From Lachnospiraceae bacterium (GTDB lineage Bacteria; Bacillota; Clostridia; Lachnospirales; Lachnospiraceae): a stretch of DNA of 64,000 bases. The stretch's first letter is position 1. Every line of letters starts with the position of its first letter. The notes under the pieces are model-generated. The model saw nothing but the letters and a program-made list of their open reading frames with translations, ran no database searches and was not told where the DNA came from. The position numbers were made by a program, and so were the translations under genes. Location of the stretch: contig JAFRYA010000003.1 of assembly GCA_017441295.1 (NCBI GenBank), positions 97,522-161,521 of the forward strand. Reading direction: 5' to 3'. Below, in pieces: positions 18,609 through 27,132 of the stretch.

Positions 18609-19540
18609 TTTAATGCACTCCTAAGTACAGGCTCAGCGCCTTCGATAACTTCTCTGATAATCTCTGCAGCAGGCTGCTCTTTCTTGACCATAGCTGCGAT
18701 CTGTCCTGACAGGAAGCTTCCCTTCTCGAGGTCTCCGTCAACAACAGCTGCCCTGAGTGTGCCCATGCCGAACTTGTCCAGTTCTTCATCTGAAGCTCCG
18801 CCGTACTCGAGCTTGGAGTACTCTCTTGGGAAGTTGGTTCTGAGTGCTCTGACAGGATGTCCTGTACGCTTGCCTGTAACCATTGTGCACAGGTCAGTAG
18901 CTTTCAGGATCTTCTGCTTGTAGTTCGGGTGGATGGAGCATTCTGTAGCGCTTAAGAATCTGGTGCCCAGCTGAACACCTACAGCACCCAGCATAAATGC
19001 AGCTGCCACTCCTCTGCCGTCAGCAATACCGCCTGCAGCGATAACCGGCAGGTCGGTTGCGTCACAGATCTGCGGAACCAGTACCATGGTGGTCAGTTCG
19101 CCTACATGTCCGCCGCTCTCTCCGCCTTCTGCGATAACTGCATCAGCACCTACTCTGGTCATTAATTTAGCCAGAGCAACAGATGCAACTACAGGAATAA
19201 CCTTGATGCCTGCGCCTTTGAAGCCTTCCATGTATTTAGAAGGATTGCCTGCACCGGTTGTTACAACAGGTACCTTTTCCTCAACTGCAACTTTTGCCAC
19301 AGCATCAGCAAAAGGGCTCATAAGCATGATATTCAAACCAAACGGTTTGTCAGTCAGTTCTCTCACTACCTGGATCTGCTTTCTGACCATCTCGCCGTCC
19401 ATGTTTCCGGCTCCAATGATGCCCAGTCCGCCGCCTTCAGATACTGCCGCTGCCAGCTTGCCGTCTGCCACCCATGCCATGCCGCCCTGAAAGAGGGGAT
19501 ACTCGATCCCCAGCATGTCACATATTACTGTTTTGATCAT
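18596..19540 (-). CDS. fabK: Enoyl-ACP reductase II FabK (FMN-dependent)
   Basis: 314-residue FMN TIM-barrel protein of the nitropropane dioxygenase-like family: YPLFQGGMAWV at the N-terminus, EGGESGGHVGE and IAAGGIADGRGVAAAFMLGAVGVQLGT split across the FMN site. Its place between acpP and fabD marks it as FabK rather than a nitronate monooxygenase. It carries out the last reduction of each elongation cycle with NAD(P)H; FabK enzymes are insensitive to triclosan. No FabI/FabL gene is in the window. Confidence 0.94.
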   Translation of the reverse strand: MIKTVICDMLGIEYPLFQGGMAWVADGKLAAAVSEGGGLGIIGAGNMDGEMVRKQIQVVRELTDKPFGLNIMLMSPFADAVAKVAVEEKVPVVTTGAGNPSKYMEGFKGAGIKVIPVVASVALAKLMTRVGADAVIAEGGESGGHVGELTTMVLVPQICDATDLPVIAAGGIADGRGVAAAFMLGAVGVQLGTRFLSATECSIHPNYKQKILKATDLCTMVTGKRTGHPVRALRTNFPREYSKLEYGGASDEELDKFGMGTLRAAVVDGDLEKGSFLSGQIAAMVKKEQPAAEIIREVIEGAEPVLRSALKWVK

Positions 19541-19541
19541 A

Positions 19542-19766
19542 TTATTCGCCTAATTTTCCTTCGATAAATGTAACTAATTCGCCTACTGTCTCAACAGGCT
19601 CTTCAAGTTCGATCTCGCAGCCCAGCTGATCACCAAGATCCATAAGCATTTCAACTGTATCAAGTGAATCGATTCCAAGGTCTTTGAACCTAGTCTCCAT
19701 TGTAATCTCTGCAGGATCCTTGTCATTTCTTTCTGCGATCATATCTCTGATTGCTTCAAATACCAT
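19542..19766 (-). CDS. acpP: Acyl carrier protein
   Basis: 74 residues, acidic, with the phosphopantetheine site Ser34 in DLGIDSLDTVEM. First gene of the fatty acid operon; GGAGG precedes the ATG. The stop is one base from the fabK start. Confidence 0.95.
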   Translation of the reverse strand: MVFEAIRDMIAERNDKDPAEITMETRFKDLGIDSLDTVEMLMDLGDQLGCEIELEEPVETVGELVTFIEGKLGE

Positions 19767-19787
19767 TTTTAATTCCTCCGTAATAAA

Positions 19788-19828
19788 ATAATCTGATAGT
19801 AATTGTCATATAATCTGCTAGTGCAGAT
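19788..19828 (-). promoter_or_regulatory. Direct repeats and palindrome in the acpP leader (putative operator)
   Basis: ATAATCTGATAGT (19788-19800) and ATAATCTGCTAGT (19810-19822) are 13-bp direct repeats with one difference and a 22-bp period, two helical turns. The second overlaps the palindrome ATCTGC-TAGT-GCAGAT (19813-19828). They lie about 15-50 bases after the predicted transcription start. The regulator is unknown; sequence does not look like a standard FapR box. Confidence 0.5.
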
Positions 19829-19843
19829 GTAAATGTGTGTTGG

Positions 19844-19872
19844 ATTATATCACAACAGCCCATAAAACTCAA
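19844..19872 (-). promoter_or_regulatory. Promoter of the fatty acid synthesis operon
   Basis: Minus strand TTGAGT (19867-19872), 17-base spacer, TATAAT (19844-19849), with TG one base ahead of the -10 (extended -10). Confidence 0.8.
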
Positions 19873-19906
19873 TATGTTAAGAATTTATTAAATGTGTACT
19901 TTCTAT

Positions 19907-19956
19907 GTAAAAAGCCCACCTTTGCCGAGAGGGGCTCAGCAAAGTGGGTTTTTTAC
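19907..19956 (-). terminator. Terminator after the flavodoxin gene
   Basis: Long stem GTAAAAAGCCCAC-C-TTTGC with GCAAAG-TGGGTTTTTTAC, one bulge, loop of about 13 bases and a T-run on the minus strand. It separates the flavodoxin operon from the acpP promoter. Confidence 0.82.
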
Positions 19957-19996
19957 GCACAATTGATATTATTAGGTTTTAGGTATTAGGTGTATA

Positions 19997-20419
19997 TCAG
20001 CAAAGAACTTCTCCAAGAGCTCTGCATTTTTCCAGATCATCATTGCCAGGAGCGTCGTTTACGATGAGACTCTCTGCAGCCAGGTTTACGCCTGCAGCCT
20101 TGCATCTATCTTCCCAGTCTCTCATCCACTGACCATCGCCCCAGCCATATGAGCCGAACAATACGATTTTCTTGCCTGACAGTGAGCCTTCAACTCCCGC
20201 AAACATTGGCTCGAACTCGTCTTCTTCCAGCGTTTCGTCGCCCATAGCCGGGCATCCGAATGCTACTGCATCATACTCAGCAAGTTTGTCAGCATTAAAA
20301 TCATATACTCCCAGCCTGTCAACATCTGCGCCTTTATTCCTGGCGCCTTCTGCAACAGCATCTGCCATTGTTTCGGTATTGCCTGTTCCGCTCCAAAATA
20401 CAACTGCAATCTTACTCAT
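19997..20419 (-). CDS. Flavodoxin
   Basis: 140 residues. FMN phosphate loop WSGTGNTETMA at the N-terminus, aromatic/acidic isoalloxazine contacts in GCPAMGDETLEEDEFEP and GSYGWGDGQWM. A one-electron carrier that typically replaces ferredoxin when iron is scarce, and a possible partner of the pyruvate oxidoreductase encoded at 39884. Second gene after the DUF3793 gene, 28 bases downstream, behind an iron-box-like promoter. Confidence 0.93.
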   Translation of the reverse strand: MSKIAVVFWSGTGNTETMADAVAEGARNKGADVDRLGVYDFNADKLAEYDAVAFGCPAMGDETLEEDEFEPMFAGVEGSLSGKKIVLFGSYGWGDGQWMRDWEDRCKAAGVNLAAESLIVNDAPGNDDLEKCRALGEVLC

Positions 20420-20447
20420 TAAACGTTATGCCTCCTTTAGGTTCTAT

Positions 20448-21002
20448 TCATCCGGCCTGAACTATAAGCTGTGAAAACGGCCAGCCATTTTGATATGCCT
20501 CTTTATATTTCTCTGTGCATTTCTTATATTTTCTGAAAATCTGTTCGGCTTTTTCTTTATCTGTGTAAACTTTCCAGCAGCCAACACATTTAACACCTTC
20601 GTTAGGATGATCAATAAATCCCTTCACATCTCCCGCGGGATATCCCAGGAACAATCCGATCTCGTGAGGGAACTCATCCCCACATGCAAGCCTTTTAGCG
20701 AGCCGTGCAACACATCTGCAAGGATCCGAGCATGTATATCCTCTTTCCAAAAGTATTTCCTCTGCTTCAGGCTGTCTTAAGTCTTTCTCCAGAAAATTCA
20801 GGCGATACACATAAATCAAAGTGCTTCCGCTTTTCTTTCTGACCGGTATCGCCCGGAGTCCTTTTTCTTTCAAGACGCGGTTTAAGGCTCTGATATCAGA
20901 ATTTATTTCTTCGTATGATTCATTTTTAACCAAAAACAAACTGCCTGTTTTGAGTCCGGCCAGAGTCGGCGCGCAATATTCAATAATTGACTGATTGGAC
21001 AT
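20448..21002 (-). CDS. DUF3793 family protein
   Basis: 184 residues matching the DUF3793 pattern known from clostridia: an N-terminal IIEYCAPTLAGLKTGSLF, a central LIYVYRLNFLEKDL and a C-terminal HEIGLFLGYPAGDVKGFI plus CVGCWKVY. Cysteines are enriched (CSDPCRC, CVGC). The biochemical function is unknown. The family is often found beside flavodoxin, as here. Strong ribosome binding site CAGGAGA before ATG. Confidence 0.8.
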   Translation of the reverse strand: MSNQSIIEYCAPTLAGLKTGSLFLVKNESYEEINSDIRALNRVLKEKGLRAIPVRKKSGSTLIYVYRLNFLEKDLRQPEAEEILLERGYTCSDPCRCVARLAKRLACGDEFPHEIGLFLGYPAGDVKGFIDHPNEGVKCVGCWKVYTDKEKAEQIFRKYKKCTEKYKEAYQNGWPFSQLIVQAG

Positions 21003-21023
21003 TTGATCTCCTGATTATTATAT

Positions 21024-21042
21024 TTGGTTGCCCTCGGCTAAC
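21024..21042. promoter_or_regulatory. Operator-like repeat, copy 2
   Basis: TTGGTTGCCCTCGGCTAAC, identical in all 19 bases to the copy at 21091-21109, within the leader of the DUF3793 gene. Confidence 0.6.
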
Positions 21043-21090
21043 TGTATATTAAAAAATAAAAACTTTGTGCTTGCCATCTTGATATTTGTG

Positions 21091-21109
21091 TTGGTTGCCC
21101 TCGGCTAAC
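21091..21109. promoter_or_regulatory. Operator-like repeat, copy 1, at the transcription start
   Basis: TTGGTTGCCCTCGGCTAAC, followed by CTAA so that the right half reads GGCTAACCTAA, the half site of DtxR-family iron/manganese boxes. It begins four bases after the -10 box on the minus strand, covering the predicted start site. Iron regulation is inferred from this and from the flavodoxin gene. Confidence 0.6.
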
Positions 21110-21112
21110 CTA

Positions 21113-21140
21113 ATTATATATTATTATTTTCGTTTGTCAA
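21113..21140 (-). promoter_or_regulatory. Promoter of the DUF3793-flavodoxin operon
   Basis: Minus strand TTGACA (21135-21140), 16-base spacer, TATAAT (21113-21118): both boxes match consensus. Confidence 0.85.
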
Positions 21141-21157
21141 TGGTTTTTTAGTATTAT

Positions 21158-21793
21158 TTATCTCGCCAATTCAGCACCCAGCTGGAATGCGTGCTCGCAC
21201 TCCTGCGGGAATACTGTTTCATGTCTTTTCAGTTTTTTCTCAGGATCAAAGATTGACCACTCCCAGTCGGTCTTGGAATAGTCTTTCAGCTGCAGGGTGT
21301 CCCCACAGACCAGCAGCTCGGTAGGTCCTACGAAACGGCTCAGGGTCTGCTGGTAGTTTTTCTTCATGTCCTGATAGAATGATTCCGGAGCATTGCTCGT
21401 CATTACGAAGAGCACCGGCACAGGATGCTCGTTGCAGCATGGGTTTTCTTTATTATATGTCAGATTCTGGAATATCAGCCTCTCATAAAGCGCACGGAAA
21501 GATGATGTCATCTCTCCCAGATAATTGGGGGATCCTATGATCAGGCCGTCAGATTCTCTGATTGCGTCCAGAACTTCTTTCAGGCCATCCCTGCATATGC
21601 ACTGACCCTTAAATTTTTCTTTCTTGCAGCCGAAGCATGAAATGCAGCCGGTAAATTTCTCAAGTTTGAACAGGTCGAACCAGACAATCTCCGCGCCTGT
21701 GCTCTCTGCTCCTTTTGCTGCCTCGCTTAGCAGTGTATCTGTGTTCCAGCCCTTTCTTGGGCCTGCGTTTACTACAACTATCTTTTTACTCAT
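21158..21793 (-). CDS. Flavodoxin-fold NAD(P)H-dependent FMN oxidoreductase
   Basis: 211 residues. The N-terminal NAGPRKGWNTDTLL is the FMN phosphate loop of NADPH-dependent FMN reductases/iron-sulfur flavoproteins, and GSPNYLGEMTSSFRALYER the isoalloxazine region. Between them is a Cys cluster CISCFGCKKEKFKGQC with a further CIC, the pattern that binds 4Fe-4S in iron-sulfur flavoproteins, though this spacing is not the classical one. It is the last gene behind the acs cluster, one base from the DUF3786 gene, and may pass electrons to or from it. Confidence 0.8.
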   Translation of the reverse strand: MSKKIVVVNAGPRKGWNTDTLLSEAAKGAESTGAEIVWFDLFKLEKFTGCISCFGCKKEKFKGQCICRDGLKEVLDAIRESDGLIIGSPNYLGEMTSSFRALYERLIFQNLTYNKENPCCNEHPVPVLFVMTSNAPESFYQDMKKNYQQTLSRFVGPTELLVCGDTLQLKDYSKTDWEWSIFDPEKKLKRHETVFPQECEHAFQLGAELAR

Positions 21794-21794
21794 A

Positions 21795-22403
21795 TTACCA
21801 TCTCCCCTTCAGCGCATTTATAAATGTATCTCCGACCACTGCCATCTCTTCTGCAGAAAAAGCCAGCAGGAAGTTGTCAGAGAACAGTATCTGTGAGTTT
21901 GCAGGGAATTCGTCATCTCCTTCCCACACAGTCGCCCGGACAGTCAGATCCGGGATAAAATCAAATTCTATGGTGCAGTCACCGCCCGGCACCTTTACTG
22001 CGCCGAATTTTAATGCATCCTCCGCCAGCTTGACCGCGTTATGGCCGTATACTCCGGAAAGGCGGTTCAGGCATCTGCCCTGAAACGCCTTGTAATAATG
22101 CATTCCCCACGGTATCTCGTTATACGCCAGCATCTTGCCGCCCTTTGGGGTGAGGATGCCGTACATAACCAGCCTCGTGAAGAGTATGATATACGCATTT
22201 GAAGCCGCGCTGCCGTCATCTTCAAAATAGCACTCCAGCGCAGGCCACAGCAGTTTAGCCGGACGGCTCATCATTGTTAAATGAAATGCCTCTCCGTCGA
22301 ACGGTACTCCGCTCTTCGCCGAAAGCACCTGCGGATCAAACTCCGCAGTCTTCTCTCTATAATATTTTAATGGGTTTTCAATTTTGTTATTCTTGATTTC
22401 CAT
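21795..22403 (-). CDS. DUF3786 family protein
   Basis: 202 residues from the ATG at 22403, chosen over a longer frame overlapping acsV because AAGGACA lies just upstream and the family begins with this N-terminus. Matches DUF3786 through SGVPFDGEAFHL, a central YNEIPWGMHYYKAFQGR and VWEGDDEFPANSQILFSD. The family is of unknown function, found in anaerobes and often near CODH/ACS or corrinoid genes. Ten bases downstream of acsV in the same operon. Confidence 0.8.
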   Translation of the reverse strand: MEIKNNKIENPLKYYREKTAEFDPQVLSAKSGVPFDGEAFHLTMMSRPAKLLWPALECYFEDDGSAASNAYIILFTRLVMYGILTPKGGKMLAYNEIPWGMHYYKAFQGRCLNRLSGVYGHNAVKLAEDALKFGAVKVPGGDCTIEFDFIPDLTVRATVWEGDDEFPANSQILFSDNFLLAFSAEEMAVVGDTFINALKGRW

Positions 22404-22413
22404 GTTATTGTCC

Positions 22414-24081
22414 TTAATCAAAAAGTGTTGCATCCGTATGAGGCAGGAAGCACGCCGCCAGGAATTCATCCATATATCCGGGCTCTGTAGACAGCTCAAT
22501 GTATGTCATGTTTCTGCCGATATCGAAGACCTTCTGTGTGGCCTCGTCTGAAATCAGCATAGCACATGCTCCTGTAAGCGATGAATTGCCGATGTATGAA
22601 TATTTCTCCAAAGGAACCTTTGGCAGCATTCCTATGCTGATAGCCTTCTCCATATTGATTCCGCTGCCGATGCCGCCTGCAATGATGATCCTGTCAATAT
22701 TATCGACTGTCATATCCAGCGATTTCAGCATGGTGCGGATAGCTGAGAAAATAGCTCCTTTAGCGCGGATAAAGTTGTCCAGGTCGCCTTCAGTCAGCTC
22801 TATCTGCTTGCCGCTGCCGCTCTCATCTTCGAAAGCAACGATATATGTACCGCCGAATTCGTCATAGCGGATCCTTTTGCTCTCACGCACGAATCTGCCT
22901 TTGGCGTTGACCGCGCCTGTCCTGAACAATTCGCTGATAATGTCGATCAGACCGCTGCCGCACAGACCTAAAGGTTTATCGCCTGAAATCAATGTATATT
23001 CCGGTTCCAAAGTGTCATCGTCAATGTGCACGCTGTCGATTGCTCCCTTTGTGGCTCTCATTCCGCAGCTGATGTCGCCGCCCTCGAATGCCGGTCCCGC
23101 AGAGCATGCGCAGCACAGCATGTAATCGCGGTTTCCGAATACCAGCTCGCCGTTCGTACCCAGATCGATGAACAATGTCATCTCGTCTGAATTCCAGAGC
23201 ATTGTATCCAGGACGCCTGCGGTAATGTCACCGCCTACATAGCTGCCTACGTTTGGCGCAAGAATTACAGGCGCATCCGGCTTGCCGGGCATGCCCGCAT
23301 CTTTTATCGTTACGCCTGAAAGCTCAAGGAATTCGGGCACATACGGCTCTAATCTGATGGAATCTCCGTCAGCGCCCATAAAGAGGTGCTCCATTGTCGT
23401 ATTGCCGGCGATAACAATACGTGAAATGTCTGTTTCTGACTTACCGCTGTCTTTCAGAAGGGCCTGAATGATAGGGAATAAAGTTTCTTCCCTGACAGCC
23501 TTCTGAAGGCGTTCTTTGCCGCCCGGCTTCATCTGCTGGATGATACGGTTGATGACGTCAGCTCCGAAGCGGATCTGCCCATTGCCTCTGCTGGCCTTGG
23601 ACAATACCTTGCCGGTGTCCAGGTCAAGAAGCGCTGCCGTAACCGTAGTCGTACCAATATCGATTGCTACGCCGCAGCCTTTTTCAGTGCAGCCTCTGGC
23701 AAGTCCTGATGAAAATATGTCATCCATCGCCTTCTCATATCTGGCTAATTCTGCAGGTGTGGACAGATCGGCTGTTGCGATATCTTCCTTGAAAGCACTG
23801 GCAGTAGCCGGCACCCATACAACAGCGTCACCGATCACCTTGCTCTGGCAGGCCAGACGCCACATCTCCTCATAATCAATATATGGCAGATGCGGATTTG
23901 ATGGCATCTCTACCGCTCCGGATATCAGACGCACCCTGCATTTGCCGCAGGTACCGTTGCCTGCGCATGGAGCATCTATTTCAACGCCTTCTGCCACAGC
24001 CGCGTCCAGTATATTAGTGCCTGCCTCAACCTGGCATTTTACATCCGGTTTGCCTTCGATCTTGAAAGTCAGTGTGTACAT
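22414..24081 (-). CDS. acsV: Reductive activator of the corrinoid iron-sulfur protein (AcsV/RACo-like)
   Basis: 555 residues. The N-terminal 2Fe-2S ferredoxin domain has Cys39, Cys45, Cys48 and Cys78. The C-terminal ASKHA-type ATPase begins at about residue 137 with AIDIGTTTVTAALLD, followed by ANVGSYVGGDITAG and FIDLGTNGE. Proteins of this family use ATP to drive one-electron reduction of inactive Co(II) in AcsCD back to Co(I). It is shorter than the roughly 630-residue RACo, mainly in the linker. Separated from acsB by a 10-bp hairpin. Confidence 0.88.
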   Translation of the reverse strand: MYTLTFKIEGKPDVKCQVEAGTNILDAAVAEGVEIDAPCAGNGTCGKCRVRLISGAVEMPSNPHLPYIDYEEMWRLACQSKVIGDAVVWVPATASAFKEDIATADLSTPAELARYEKAMDDIFSSGLARGCTEKGCGVAIDIGTTTVTAALLDLDTGKVLSKASRGNGQIRFGADVINRIIQQMKPGGKERLQKAVREETLFPIIQALLKDSGKSETDISRIVIAGNTTMEHLFMGADGDSIRLEPYVPEFLELSGVTIKDAGMPGKPDAPVILAPNVGSYVGGDITAGVLDTMLWNSDEMTLFIDLGTNGELVFGNRDYMLCCACSAGPAFEGGDISCGMRATKGAIDSVHIDDDTLEPEYTLISGDKPLGLCGSGLIDIISELFRTGAVNAKGRFVRESKRIRYDEFGGTYIVAFEDESGSGKQIELTEGDLDNFIRAKGAIFSAIRTMLKSLDMTVDNIDRIIIAGGIGSGINMEKAISIGMLPKVPLEKYSYIGNSSLTGACAMLISDEATQKVFDIGRNMTYIELSTEPGYMDEFLAACFLPHTDATLFD

Positions 24082-24102
24082 TATTATCTCCTCTTTACAA
24101 CA

Positions 24103-24127
24103 CTGCCCCGGAGAGTATCCGGGGCAG
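24103..24127 (-). other. Intercistronic hairpin between acsB and acsV
   Basis: CTGCCCCGGA-GAGTA-TCCGGGGCAG, a perfect 10-bp stem 23 bases past acsB, without a T-run on the minus strand. More likely an mRNA stability or partial attenuation element than a full terminator. Confidence 0.65.
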
Positions 24128-24150
24128 CGATATAATTTTGGGTATATTAA

Positions 24151-26292
24151 TTACATAATAGGATCCATTGTCAGTGCAGGATGTCCCTTCTCTGTCAGGA
24201 ATGCCAGCAGCTCTTCTGGATCTGTTGCGATGGTCTCATCACCGATCATATCTGTGAAGTTCTCGATGCCGAGGGTTTCTTTAGCTGTCTTGTTCAGACG
24301 GCCTGCCAGATCATCCTTCAGTTCCTTAGGCATCCAAACGATACGTCCGATACCGCCTTCAGCGCTGATGAACTTCTTGGAAGCGATGAAGTGACGTCCA
24401 TGTCCCATGAAGCCAGGTGTCTGAACACCGCCGCCTGTCATGGAAGCGAGCTCACCGAATGTCATGCCGGTAGGTGTCATGCCTGCATACTCACGGTTAA
24501 CAACTACAACACCGTTTGAGAATGGCTCGATACCGCAGATGCACTCGAAGCATCCGCATGATGTCATAGGATCTTCGATCAGTGAGTACAGAGTTACGTT
24601 CTCAACTGCGCCGTGTGTTGCCTCAGCAACAGCCTTGTTAACAGCTTCGTATCTGCCTGTACGCTCATCGATAAGGCCTTCCTTTGGAACAGGCTGTGAA
24701 GGACCGGTAGCATTCAGCTCATATGTAGCCTTAGCATCCAGCCATGAAACAGCACCGCACAGACCAAGACGCTCAGGAGTAACGATGCAGCAGTGTGCAG
24801 GAGCAAAGCTCTGGCACAGGATACATGTGTAGAACTGATCAACGCTCTCATCGCTGAGTGATGACAGTCTGTCGTCACGGAAACGATAACGCGGCATTGC
24901 GTCAGACTCCAGCATAGCGCGTACCTTAGCTTCATCTGTGATAAGGGTAACTTCGCACTTGTCAACAACTGATCCGAACTCGTCCATGATCATGCTGTAA
25001 AGAACCTCTGCGAAATCTTTCAGACGAAGGCCTGCCTTGAAGCTGTCCTTGCTGATACGGATACGGAACAGGTTCCTCTGTCCTGTATGCATAACGCCTT
25101 CAATATAGTTGAACCATGTATGGAACTTTCTCTCGATTACTGACTCGAAGTCTTTCTGCATCTTAGCGCCGTATACCTTAACCGTTGTAGCCAGAGGCAG
25201 ACGGATGATATCAGCTGCATCTTCCGGCAGATCCGGTCCGTCGATGGTGATCTTGTGATCCTCTACTCCGTTCGGATCCTCAACCATGGTAACGAGCTCG
25301 AATGTTGGATTATGATCTGAATCAAATTCTGCATAAGTATCAGCCTTACGGATGATCTCGCCTTCGAATGCTGATGCGAAGCTTACAGGAAGCTTAACAG
25401 CTTTTGCTTTAACTTTGATGTTACGAAGCTCAAGGGATGTCTTAACTGTCTCATTGTGATCCAGTACAGATACTAAAGCTCCAGGAACCTGATTTTCAGC
25501 CAGGTCAATGTCAACGATTACAGGGAAGCCGAGAGCGATAGCGCCTGCACCTGCAGATACAACTACGCTGTCAAGTGCGCCGAATGTATTAACGAATGCA
25601 GGAACACGGTCCTTGGTGTACTGAAGCAGTCCAGGAAGATCGCCAGGCTTAAGTCCGCCGAAGATCAGAGCTGCACGCACAGCAACGGTAACAACATGGA
25701 TAACTGCGGTTACGTCATGTCCCAGAGGGATTACACGATAGTCAAGGCCTACCTTTACGCCCTGCTCCAGGATCTGGTCGATAACGTTACCAACGAGGAA
25801 GGTCAGAAGGCCTTTGTCCTGATAATCTCTAACGATAGCAGCAACATCTTCTGCTTTCTCAGCCTGGCCAAGTACTACAGCTACGCCAGGGATGTCGCCT
25901 GTTACCAGAGGAACACCGAGTGAACGGATGATAGGATCAGGAACAAATCCGATGCCTGCTTCGTTCTCATACGGATTCTCACTCTCAACATATTTCAGAG
26001 CTTCAAGGATTTCAGCTCCTACTGCTGTTGCGAGGCCGGCATTGAGTGCCTGTCCCAGGTCTTCTTCGTTAGTGATAAGAGATTTTAATACTCCTACGCA
26101 TGCTGGAAGGTCACCCAGTTTCTCAACCTTTACACCTGTTGCGGCATAGATGGTTGGAAGGAAATAAGCGGTGTCCGGCATTACGACCGGCTTGTCCTCG
26201 CCATACTTTGCGATAGCGTCATTAACTGCGCCTTCGGTAAGTCCGGCAACAGCATTAGATCCGCCATAAATAAGGTCTGTTAAAACGCTCAT
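24151..26292 (-). CDS. acsB: Acetyl-CoA synthase (CODH/ACS beta subunit)
   Basis: 713 residues, full length for the bacterial enzyme. The A-cluster ligands are all present: Cys490, Cys493, Cys502 and Cys512 for the 4Fe-4S cluster and its bridge, and Cys579-Gly-Cys581 for the distal nickel; spacing is the same as in the Moorella enzyme. It joins a methyl group from AcsCD, CO and CoA to acetyl-CoA. The N-terminal domain that contacts CO dehydrogenase in known complexes is retained, although no acsA gene lies in the window. Confidence 0.96.
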   Translation of the reverse strand: MSVLTDLIYGGSNAVAGLTEGAVNDAIAKYGEDKPVVMPDTAYFLPTIYAATGVKVEKLGDLPACVGVLKSLITNEEDLGQALNAGLATAVGAEILEALKYVESENPYENEAGIGFVPDPIIRSLGVPLVTGDIPGVAVVLGQAEKAEDVAAIVRDYQDKGLLTFLVGNVIDQILEQGVKVGLDYRVIPLGHDVTAVIHVVTVAVRAALIFGGLKPGDLPGLLQYTKDRVPAFVNTFGALDSVVVSAGAGAIALGFPVIVDIDLAENQVPGALVSVLDHNETVKTSLELRNIKVKAKAVKLPVSFASAFEGEIIRKADTYAEFDSDHNPTFELVTMVEDPNGVEDHKITIDGPDLPEDAADIIRLPLATTVKVYGAKMQKDFESVIERKFHTWFNYIEGVMHTGQRNLFRIRISKDSFKAGLRLKDFAEVLYSMIMDEFGSVVDKCEVTLITDEAKVRAMLESDAMPRYRFRDDRLSSLSDESVDQFYTCILCQSFAPAHCCIVTPERLGLCGAVSWLDAKATYELNATGPSQPVPKEGLIDERTGRYEAVNKAVAEATHGAVENVTLYSLIEDPMTSCGCFECICGIEPFSNGVVVVNREYAGMTPTGMTFGELASMTGGGVQTPGFMGHGRHFIASKKFISAEGGIGRIVWMPKELKDDLAGRLNKTAKETLGIENFTDMIGDETIATDPEELLAFLTEKGHPALTMDPIM

Positions 26293-26328
26293 GATTTTTA
26301 TCCTTTCTTAAAATGCACTCTCTGTATC

Positions 26329-27114
26329 TTAGATGTCCAGGAAGGAATCCGCATACAGGAAATTGTTCTTAATAATGTCAGCTGACTTGATGGTCTCGAT
26401 CAGTCTTCTGTCACATGGATTTACGATAGCTGATGTAAGTCCCTTGCACATTGCCATGGCAACCATTGTGCTGTCCAGGATAGGACGGATGATCTTAGGT
26501 GTTCCGTTGGAAACATTTGAAAGACCGCCTGTTGAGTTCAGGCCCATGTCTGAAAGCAGTCCGATGAATTCCAGAACATCCATCTGCTTGTCCTGCATGC
26601 CTTTGATAACAAGGAACAGAGGATCAAACCACATGTCTTCTGCTTCCATGCCATGCTCCATGCCTCTTTCCAGAAGCTCCTGGCAGTACATCATACGCTC
26701 GTCATTATCTGACGGAACGCCAGCCTTTGAGCAGAGAGCGATAATGATAGCATCGTTAGCTGCTGCCAGATCCACATTCTCGATCCTGTCGCCGGCATCA
26801 GCTGAGTTAACGATCGGTTTGCCCTTTGAACGGTTGTATACAGAAATACCTGCCTCAATAGCAGCTCTGTTAGCTGTATCCAGTGCCAGAGGAACATTGT
26901 CGCATGCTTCCTGGATGGTCTGAACAGCCCATTTCATCAGTTCAGGTCCGTTCTTCTCAGCAGGTCCGATATTGACGTCGATATATGTTGCGCCAGCTTC
27001 GATCTGCTCTTTAGCTCTCTGTATGATCGGTTCCGGATTCATGTCTGCCATAGCCTGCTTGATAACAGGTGAAATGCAGTGAATACGCTCGCCGATGATA
27101 ACAAATTTACCCAT
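26329..27114 (-). CDS. acsE: Methyltetrahydrofolate:corrinoid iron-sulfur protein methyltransferase
   Basis: 261 residues, TIM barrel of the pterin-binding family, the same size as Moorella AcsE. Seen: IIGERIHCI, GATYIDVNIGPAE, LALDTANRAAIEAG and PIVNSADAGD, the strands that hold methyl-H4folate. It transfers the methyl group of CH3-H4folate to Co(I) in AcsCD, linking the methyl branch of the Wood-Ljungdahl pathway to acsB. Confidence 0.94.
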   Translation of the reverse strand: MGKFVIIGERIHCISPVIKQAMADMNPEPIIQRAKEQIEAGATYIDVNIGPAEKNGPELMKWAVQTIQEACDNVPLALDTANRAAIEAGISVYNRSKGKPIVNSADAGDRIENVDLAAANDAIIIALCSKAGVPSDNDERMMYCQELLERGMEHGMEAEDMWFDPLFLVIKGMQDKQMDVLEFIGLLSDMGLNSTGGLSNVSNGTPKIIRPILDSTMVAMAMCKGLTSAIVNPCDRRLIETIKSADIIKNNFLYADSFLDI

Positions 27115-27132
27115 AAAAAGTGCCTCCTTAAT

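Noticed and set aside
18596..19540. Nitronate monooxygenase
   Set aside because: Same fold family, but placement between acpP and fabD identifies FabK.
19788..19828. FapR or FabT operator
   Set aside because: The repeats do not match the known boxes of these regulators closely enough to name one.
21795..22499. Longer DUF3786 gene starting inside acsV
   Set aside because: The first 32 codons lie inside acsV and do not fit the family; the ATG at 22403 does.
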